A DNA stretch of 64,000 nt from positions 1,426,001 to 1,490,000 of the forward strand of contig NZ_CP091792.1 of NCBI RefSeq assembly GCF_022024115.1, read 5' to 3'. This document shows, in pieces, positions 58,271-64,000 of this stretch. The notes under the pieces are model-generated. The model did not search any database. It was not told the DNA's origin and worked only from the letters and a program-made list of their open reading frames with translations. Both the position numbers and the translations under genes were made by a program. Within the stretch, counting starts at the first letter, position 1; each line of letters begins with the position of its first letter. The DNA is from Prevotella communis (GTDB taxonomy: Bacteria > Bacteroidota > Bacteroidia > Bacteroidales > Bacteroidaceae).

Positions 58271-59419
58271 ATGACAAAAAACATTAAGGTGATTTTCGAC
58301 CGTAAGAACCAGGCTGCAAAATCTGGTGTTGGCAAAATCGAAATTCGCATTTACCTAAAAGAAGGTGAACGCAAATTTGAGACAGTAGGCGAGGCTACTC
58401 CTGAGAATAGCGAAGCCGCAATGCAAAGCAAGACCATCATTGCTAAGGTCAAGCACTATGAGCAGATTATTCAAGCCATGAAGCTCTTCAATGAAGACAT
58501 GACCATTGAGAACTTCAATAATCATATCTATACTGCTCAGGTGCCTAGTAAGCCCGAAGACAAGGTACTCTTCAAGGGCAATGACCTTCGCCAGAGTTTC
58601 ATTGAGTTCTGTCGTGAGCACTTTGAGAACGAAGGCCTGGCAAAGAATTCCGTCAAGGACTTCAATGTGGTATTCAATGCCCTCGAAGAAAGTGGCTGTC
58701 TCAACACCTTAGCTGATTTAACCAAAGTCAATGTCTTGGCTTGGGATGCCTGGCTGCGTATGGGTAACAAGCGCAGCGACTATACTATCTATGGCTACCA
58801 CAAGAAAGTGAAGAAGTACACCAAGCTTCTGTGGCAGCTGGAGATGATAGAGTCAGACCCGTATCAGTATGTGAAATTCCCCAAGGGCAGCAACAAGGAG
58901 CGTAATCCCCTTAATGAGAAAGAGCTCCTCAAAATACGCAATGTTAGCTGCAAAGGCTATCTCGAGCGTGCACGCGACCGATTTGTTTTCATGGCATACA
59001 CTGGTCTGGCATACTGCGACATGGAACTTTTTGACTTCAAGACTATGACAGAGAAGCGCAAGGACTACACCTATATTGATGGCGCACGTCTGAAGACCGG
59101 CTCCAAGTTCTTCACACCGATTCTGCCTCCTGCCATGGAAGTACTGAAGAAGTACGATTATCAACTGCCTCCCATAACCAATCAGAAGTTGAATGAGTAC
59201 TGTCATCTCTTGGAGGACCTCTGTCAGATACGCAAGCCTGTGACCTGTCACATCGCCCGCCACAGTTTCGCAACGCTGATGCTGTCCTATGGCTTCACAC
59301 TGGAAGAGGTCAAGAAGATGCTAGGTCACAAGGATATCAAAACAACTCAGATCTATGCCAAACTTTCCACTCAAGTGCTTGAGGATAGTGTGGCAAAGAA
59401 ACTGAAAAGACTCAGGTAA
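58271..59419 (+). CDS. Tyrosine recombinase (integrase)
   Basis: The 382-aa protein has an N-terminal arm-binding part, a SAM-like core-binding domain (about residues 100-190) and a catalytic domain. Motif II HIARHSFATLML and LGHKDIKTTQIYAK with the nucleophilic Tyr are present. The usual first Arg region reads YTGLAYCDMEL, where Ala replaces Arg. Loss of this Arg is known from CTnDOT-type integrases. With the tRNA-Lys 360 bp upstream it should be the integrase of the element to the right. Confidence 0.93.
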   Translation: MTKNIKVIFDRKNQAAKSGVGKIEIRIYLKEGERKFETVGEATPENSEAAMQSKTIIAKVKHYEQIIQAMKLFNEDMTIENFNNHIYTAQVPSKPEDKVLFKGNDLRQSFIEFCREHFENEGLAKNSVKDFNVVFNALEESGCLNTLADLTKVNVLAWDAWLRMGNKRSDYTIYGYHKKVKKYTKLLWQLEMIESDPYQYVKFPKGSNKERNPLNEKELLKIRNVSCKGYLERARDRFVFMAYTGLAYCDMELFDFKTMTEKRKDYTYIDGARLKTGSKFFTPILPPAMEVLKKYDYQLPPITNQKLNEYCHLLEDLCQIRKPVTCHIARHSFATLMLSYGFTLEEVKKMLGHKDIKTTQIYAKLSTQVLEDSVAKKLKRLR

Positions 59420-61349
59420 TCTTATAGAACACGCCCTTTAGTAACTGCGACCTTCCTGAACCCTCATGGAAGGTCGCAGTTATTTTCTCACAGATATACT
59501 TGCTGCCTTCTATATGAAATACGGCTCTTGGGCTTGGAATGACGCCAGATAGGAAGGAGAATGTGTATTTCTTCTTGCTGTCTATGTCGTAGATGTATTT
59601 CTCTTTAGCCACCTGCTTTCTCAGACTCAGCGAGAATGGGGTAGTGGCCATAGTGAAATCATCCTCTATCTCAATATTTGAGATGATGGGATGCGGATAT
59701 TTCCCCGGGTGCCGCTCCTCTGCGTCCCAGAAACCGACGTATATCTTATCAAAGTAGGCGTCGCCTTTCTGCTGCTCTCCATGTGCAATGGCCTGACCAG
59801 CGTAAGTCTGTGCCAGTGCACCGTTGTTATAGTCCTCCTCGTCTATCTGGCTGTCTGCATTACCCAAACCACTGTTTGCCCGTGCTCGTCGTCCTCCAAT
59901 TTGACTGCCTGAGAGTTCTCCTTCTCCACCGTTTTCACTGGACCATGAGACAGCGCTTCCCATCTCGCCGCATTCAAGGAACAGGCATTGCCCTTTCCCC
60001 GGGTCGGTATCATCCAACCAGGCAGGAACGATATTGAGCTCAACATCGTCTGCTTTCTTATCAACTAATAATCTGCCGAACTGGTTAACAGGCATCAGGC
60101 GGTTGTAGTATTTGTACCAGTTGTAGGTAGTGTCAGTCTTCTCAATATGATTTGATTTCATGAACTCCGACTTGTAGCAGTACATGATGAAGTAGGTATC
60201 CACGTCGCGGGCATACAGCAGTTTCTGCGCATCTGAATTCCTGGCATAACCTCGGGTGAGCGATTCACTGTAGCCATGGGCAGTCTCGTGTCTCTCATAT
60301 CCGCTTATCCAATGTTCTTTTGCCCACTTAAGCAGTTCGGCCAGCGTTTCATATTCGATGGCATCCTTTTTGTGTTTGTCGATATACCACTGGCAATCCA
60401 TGTAGGCCCAGAGCCGGTTGCTATTCTCTGCATAGGCCATGTTCTTCATACCTATATAGTCAGAGATATCCTCTCTTGCTACCTCCACAGAATATTTGTT
60501 GATGACCTTGTCAATCCTTATCTCCTTCTGTTTCGCTGCAATCTGGTGCGAGAACTCAAAGGAGATGGTCTTAGCCTTGTGGTTGATTGTGAACTCGCCC
60601 TTCAAGAGCAATTCCAACTGTTCGAAGAACTCCGTCAGAGACCAGTGGGGCAGGGCGATGGCGAAATTCTTGGCACCCCAAGTACTGGGAAGCGTGTTGC
60701 AAATGAGCAGTTTTCCGAAGTCGCTATTCTCGATATTGCCGAACTCTCCCTTATAGCCTGTTACCTCGCAGATCTTTTCCAGGATATACATTAAGAACGG
60801 CTGAAATGTGAGCGAAGCCCTTGTATTGGCCCACTTTCTATTCCCATATTCATCCTCCGTGATGTCGTTCTGAATGTTCCCTGAGGTGTTGTTAGCCCAA
60901 GGCAGAGGTATCCAGTTATATCCGGGATATGTTTCTGCCAAGGCATTATCAACATCGTTTTTTGAAGGACTGCACTCATCGGCATCAGGATAGCCCAGGT
61001 TCAGCTGATTCAGGTACACATTGTCAAACGTATCGTCGAAGTTCTGTTCTGAGCGACCCTCCAAGAACTGTGTCTTCACCTCTACCTCTGAGATTTGAGT
61101 GATGACGATGGAACCAGACCTGAAGAAGTCCTTGTCCCTGATATCGCAGTCAAAAACAACCTTGTTTTTCTGCACGTCCTGACGATTGAGATGCCCGAAG
61201 ATACGGATGTTCTCGGGACAGTCCTTCAGCGGGAAGGTGATTGTCAGCGTATAGCTGTCAGAACCCGTAAACAACGGATTCTCGCTAATGTACTCGAACG
61301 ACGTGTTCTTTTTCAGATAGGCCTGCTGGCCATTGATAATGATTTCCAT
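59412..61349 (-). CDS. Phage tail-associated protein (putative)
   Basis: The 645-aa protein starts MEIIINGQQAYLKKNTSFEY and has beta-rich N-terminal segments (SYTLTITFPLKDCPENIRIF). A long middle and an end with YDIDSKKKYTFSFLSGVIPS follow. It lies directly after the tape-measure gene (3-nt gap), where Bacteroidetes phages encode distal tail or tail-tip proteins. No specific family is recognised. Its end overlaps the convergent integrase end by 8 nt. Confidence 0.6.
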   Translation of the reverse strand: MEIIINGQQAYLKKNTSFEYISENPLFTGSDSYTLTITFPLKDCPENIRIFGHLNRQDVQKNKVVFDCDIRDKDFFRSGSIVITQISEVEVKTQFLEGRSEQNFDDTFDNVYLNQLNLGYPDADECSPSKNDVDNALAETYPGYNWIPLPWANNTSGNIQNDITEDEYGNRKWANTRASLTFQPFLMYILEKICEVTGYKGEFGNIENSDFGKLLICNTLPSTWGAKNFAIALPHWSLTEFFEQLELLLKGEFTINHKAKTISFEFSHQIAAKQKEIRIDKVINKYSVEVAREDISDYIGMKNMAYAENSNRLWAYMDCQWYIDKHKKDAIEYETLAELLKWAKEHWISGYERHETAHGYSESLTRGYARNSDAQKLLYARDVDTYFIMYCYKSEFMKSNHIEKTDTTYNWYKYYNRLMPVNQFGRLLVDKKADDVELNIVPAWLDDTDPGKGQCLFLECGEMGSAVSWSSENGGEGELSGSQIGGRRARANSGLGNADSQIDEEDYNNGALAQTYAGQAIAHGEQQKGDAYFDKIYVGFWDAEERHPGKYPHPIISNIEIEDDFTMATTPFSLSLRKQVAKEKYIYDIDSKKKYTFSFLSGVIPSPRAVFHIEGSKYICEKITATFHEGSGRSQLLKGVFYKIT

Positions 61350-61352
61350 ATA

Positions 61353-64000
61353 TTACTTTCTCCTTGATTTAGGTGTCTTATTTCGCATGAGCTGCTCATA
61401 TTCATCCTGAGCCTGCTTGATGCCTGTATCTCCCGTCACGGTGTTGACGGTCACGAAAGGTTCGTCCAGGCGTTCCTTCAGCTGACGGATAACAGCAGCA
61501 TACTCCTTCAATGCGGCGTGTGTTGCTGCAATCTCGGCTTGTGCATCAGATCCTGACTGTTGCACAATTACAGTGGGCGGTTGTTGACCGGACTGTGCGT
61601 AAACGCCTGGAGCCACGATGCTTCTTGAAACATCCTCCGAGCGTAACGACCCGATAGTGTTCGTTCGCTGCGCATAGTCCAGGGCATCAATCATAGGGCG
61701 GGCCACGGGCGACTGTAACAGCTGATGGTTGGCCACCCATTCCCCTTTATGAACGACGCCGGCAACCTCGTCTTTATCGCCATCTCCAGTAAAGCCACCC
61801 TTCGCATAGCCCTGCGAACTGGCTGCTTCCTGCTGTTTCTTGATGGCATCCACCTGCAGCATACCAGCTGCCACGGCTGCTGCCGCTGCTATTGGTGCCA
61901 GGATATAACCGACTACAGGAACTGCTGCAGCACTACTGTAGGCGTTGATTGCAGAGGTGGCTGTCTGTGCGATGGCCTGCATCACCTGCATCTTGAACAT
62001 CTTCTTGTTGGCGTCGTTCTTGACCTTGGCAATCTCCTTCTCCTTCTTCTGCTCTAGCTTCTTAACCTGATAGTTGTTGCCCTCGGCATTGGAGATTTCC
62101 GTCTTGTAGCGCTTCTCGATGGCTGCTACCTGAATATCTGCTTCGGCCTGAACCAGTGTGGACATCTGCTGGAAGATACTGCTCATGCCAGAGGAGATGA
62201 CGTCCAAAGTACCTGTGACGGCCTTGCCCATGTCAGACTGCAGCCATTGCTGCATGTCCTCGTTCCATTCTTCAAGGAAAGACTTATTGTCATCCAGCTC
62301 GTCGATGCCGTATTTCTTGCGCAAGGCCTTCTTTGCTTTCTGGAATGCTTCTTCGATACGAAGCTTCTCCTCAGCACTGTCGCCCGCTGCTTTCACTTCC
62401 AGATTATACACCTCTCGAAGTGCCTCTAAATCAGCCATATATTTGCTGACACGCTCACCTTTATTATCACCGAAATAGTCCTTTTTGAGCTGTTTCAGGT
62501 GATCCTGGTGCTTCTTCTCGGCAGATTCCGTCTCTTGCTGACGCTTCTTCTGGTCGGCAATGAGTTTATCCTGATACGCCTTTTGTGCCTCGATATTCTC
62601 CTTTGAGCCCTCCTCCGTGATGGTGGTCATGCGTCGAAGATGGTTCAATTCCAGTATCTCAAGCGTCTGTTGATACGTCTCTGTGCTAATTTCTCCATCG
62701 ATATAACGCTGCTTCTGAATGGAAATAGCCTCGTTATGGAGCTGCGTCTCCTGTTCAACGGTTATCTTCTCACCTTGCTCCGTCTGCTTTTTCTTCGTCT
62801 CGTAGTATTCAGCCTGAGCCGTGAGTCTTTCCTGGTCTGTCAGGTCGCTTCTATTCAGAATCTTCGTCTGGTACTCAACCTCAATCTCGAGAATGCGCTT
62901 CTGGTACTGCTCAAAGTTCTCCTTACCTGTGGCATAGCTGATTCGGTTCATCGCCTCCTCTTTGGCCTTCCACTCCTTTTCTGTCTTGAAGCGGTCTTTT
63001 TGTGTCTTGGTTTCCTTCTCTGGCTCAGGCTCCGGCATTAATCCGCTATCACCAGCGTCTTCCAGATTCATGCCCTGCTCAATAGCATAGTCTATCTCCT
63101 TGGAATATGGCGCCCACTTCTTGTTTACCCGCTGCTCATAGGCACGTGTGCTTACATACTGTTTGATAAAGGATTCAATTGCCTCACCCATCGACGTGTC
63201 CAGCTGGTTCTCTTCAGAATTGTAATACCCTTCACGGACACGCTGCGGTGCGATATGATGACTGAACACTGCCTTCGACAAGTCCTTAGCTGATACAGCC
63301 TTTCCTTCCTTCTGCATCTTCTCAAATTCCTCGTCTACAGCCGCTTTCAGCCATGCCCCTGTCATCGCCGACTTCTTTTCACGGGCTATCTTGTCATAGT
63401 CAGAGAGCTTCTTGGCCTCCCATCCATAGCGAACGCCCGCATTCTTCTTCATGTCCTTCTCCTTGGCCTCCAGAAGCATCTTTGCCCTGATGTTCTTCAC
63501 GACCTCCTTGTAGGCATCCGCCAGATCCTGCGCCGTAGATTTCTCGTTCAGCAGATTCGAGAGGTATGAGCCGAACTTACTGTTGAACTCCTTAATCAAG
63601 GCGTTGCGCTTTCGGCTTCCGACGTTCTCGCTGTCAATGGCGTCCTTCAGGCGCTTGACAGTCGAAGTCTCTTCCGCAATGCTTGCCTCCACGTCACGAA
63701 TCTCCCTTGCAGCCTGTCGTGCCTCCCGGTTCAAGCGCTCCTGCTCCTCACGTGCTGAGCGTACCTTGGACTGCCATGCGATAATAGCAGCTACGGCGGC
63801 GGTCAAGGTAGTAACCAAAAGACCTATGGGATTTGCCTTGATGGCTGTTGTGAACACCTTCGTTGCCAGAGCTGCACGGAGCGCATTGCCCGTAACCAAG
63901 TCATAGGCAATGCTGAGAGCAAGCAGAGCCAGTCGTCCGGCAATCATCAGGGCATGGCCTGTCTTCAGGGCTGCGTTCATAAGTACGTGTGCTGCAGCTG
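61353..64000 (-). CDS. Phage tail tape measure protein (5' end outside the window)
   Basis: The frame stays open to the right edge, so the true start lies beyond 64000; at least 880 residues are visible. Near the edge are hydrophobic helices (LMIAGRLALLALSIAYDLV, LLVTTLTAAVAAIIAW). A very long coiled coil follows (EEQERLNREARQAAREIRDV and onward). A Gly/Ala hydrophobic stretch, AAAVPVVGYILAPIAAAAAV, precedes GYAKGGFTGDGDKDEVAGVV, a segment typical of tape-measure C-termini. It indicates a siphovirus-like prophage. Confidence 0.85.
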   Translation of the reverse strand, partial: AAAHVLMNAALKTGHALMIAGRLALLALSIAYDLVTGNALRAALATKVFTTAIKANPIGLLVTTLTAAVAAIIAWQSKVRSAREEQERLNREARQAAREIRDVEASIAEETSTVKRLKDAIDSENVGSRKRNALIKEFNSKFGSYLSNLLNEKSTAQDLADAYKEVVKNIRAKMLLEAKEKDMKKNAGVRYGWEAKKLSDYDKIAREKKSAMTGAWLKAAVDEEFEKMQKEGKAVSAKDLSKAVFSHHIAPQRVREGYYNSEENQLDTSMGEAIESFIKQYVSTRAYEQRVNKKWAPYSKEIDYAIEQGMNLEDAGDSGLMPEPEPEKETKTQKDRFKTEKEWKAKEEAMNRISYATGKENFEQYQKRILEIEVEYQTKILNRSDLTDQERLTAQAEYYETKKKQTEQGEKITVEQETQLHNEAISIQKQRYIDGEISTETYQQTLEILELNHLRRMTTITEEGSKENIEAQKAYQDKLIADQKKRQQETESAEKKHQDHLKQLKKDYFGDNKGERVSKYMADLEALREVYNLEVKAAGDSAEEKLRIEEAFQKAKKALRKKYGIDELDDNKSFLEEWNEDMQQWLQSDMGKAVTGTLDVISSGMSSIFQQMSTLVQAEADIQVAAIEKRYKTEISNAEGNNYQVKKLEQKKEKEIAKVKNDANKKMFKMQVMQAIAQTATSAINAYSSAAAVPVVGYILAPIAAAAAVAAGMLQVDAIKKQQEAASSQGYAKGGFTGDGDKDEVAGVVHKGEWVANHQLLQSPVARPMIDALDYAQRTNTIGSLRSEDVSRSIVAPGVYAQSGQQPPTVIVQQSGSDAQAEIAATHAALKEYAAVIRQLKERLDEPFVTVNTVTGDTGIKQAQDEYEQLMRNKTPKSRRK

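Overview
The window reads as chromosomal DNA of a Bacteroidales species, most likely Prevotellaceae (Prevotella/Segatella-like). Promoters carry the Bacteroidota -7 box TAnnTTTG, often with a TTTG about 20 nt upstream. Lipoproteins, a type IX secretion C-terminal domain, PorT-like barrels, a Rho factor with a long disordered insertion and HU/'smalltalk' gene pairs all fit. No species call is made.

Layout. 1-3102: tail of an unknown gene, a TolB-like lipoprotein, twin tRNA-Arg genes and a TlpA-like thioredoxin. 3289-3612: an enolase remnant reduced to four collinear pieces, followed by a short promoter-terminator RNA candidate. 3856-15430: accessory DNA with two HU/smalltalk pairs, an AAA/DUF4143 ATPase, a four-helix-bundle protein, a WYL regulator, coiled-coil and micro-ORF genes, a Bro-N protein, a BT4734/DUF3987 primase-like protein and a lysozyme-like protein. 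15440-42686: mostly core genes (M16 protease, NfeD/SPFH pair, dapA, ABC ATPase, ruvC, hybrid kinase, rho, kdgK-eda plus an overlapping sensor kinase/regulator pair, uvrA, T9SS protein, LysM protein, PorT barrel, POT transporter, nuclease, cyclophilin). 42791-57733: a second accessory island with an Abi protein, a tRNA-Lys 3' fragment, a third HU/smalltalk pair, a CotH protein, three toxin-antitoxin loci, a structured RNA candidate, lipoproteins, an undescribed three-gene operon and a second BT4734/DUF3987 protein with a DUF5675 protein. 57838-64000: an intact tRNA-Lys(CTT), iteron-like arrays, a tyrosine recombinase and phage tail genes running off the right edge.

The most interesting signal is a repeated DNA architecture near the HU/smalltalk genes: a 35-42 bp AT-only palindrome, flanked on each side by four short repeat units, mostly of 8-bp period, in inverted orientation. 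It occurs three times with three different unit sequences (ATCTTACA, GGTCATTT, TGTTACAA). For two of them the same unit comes back as a further four-unit array directly after the BT4734/DUF3987 gene, 7-10 kb away, and for one also beside the smalltalk gene. Each family thus appears to mark a unit made of HU/smalltalk, variable cargo, a primase-like protein and a cell-wall enzyme. A replicon-like or phage-derived module is inferred; no function is proven.

Other notable items are palindromic repeats inserted in frame into both DUF3987 genes and apparently uvrA, helical-turn-spaced CTAG and TTTGGAA arrays, terminator-promoter cassettes copied upstream of unrelated genes, and a sensor kinase that looks like two fused proteins.
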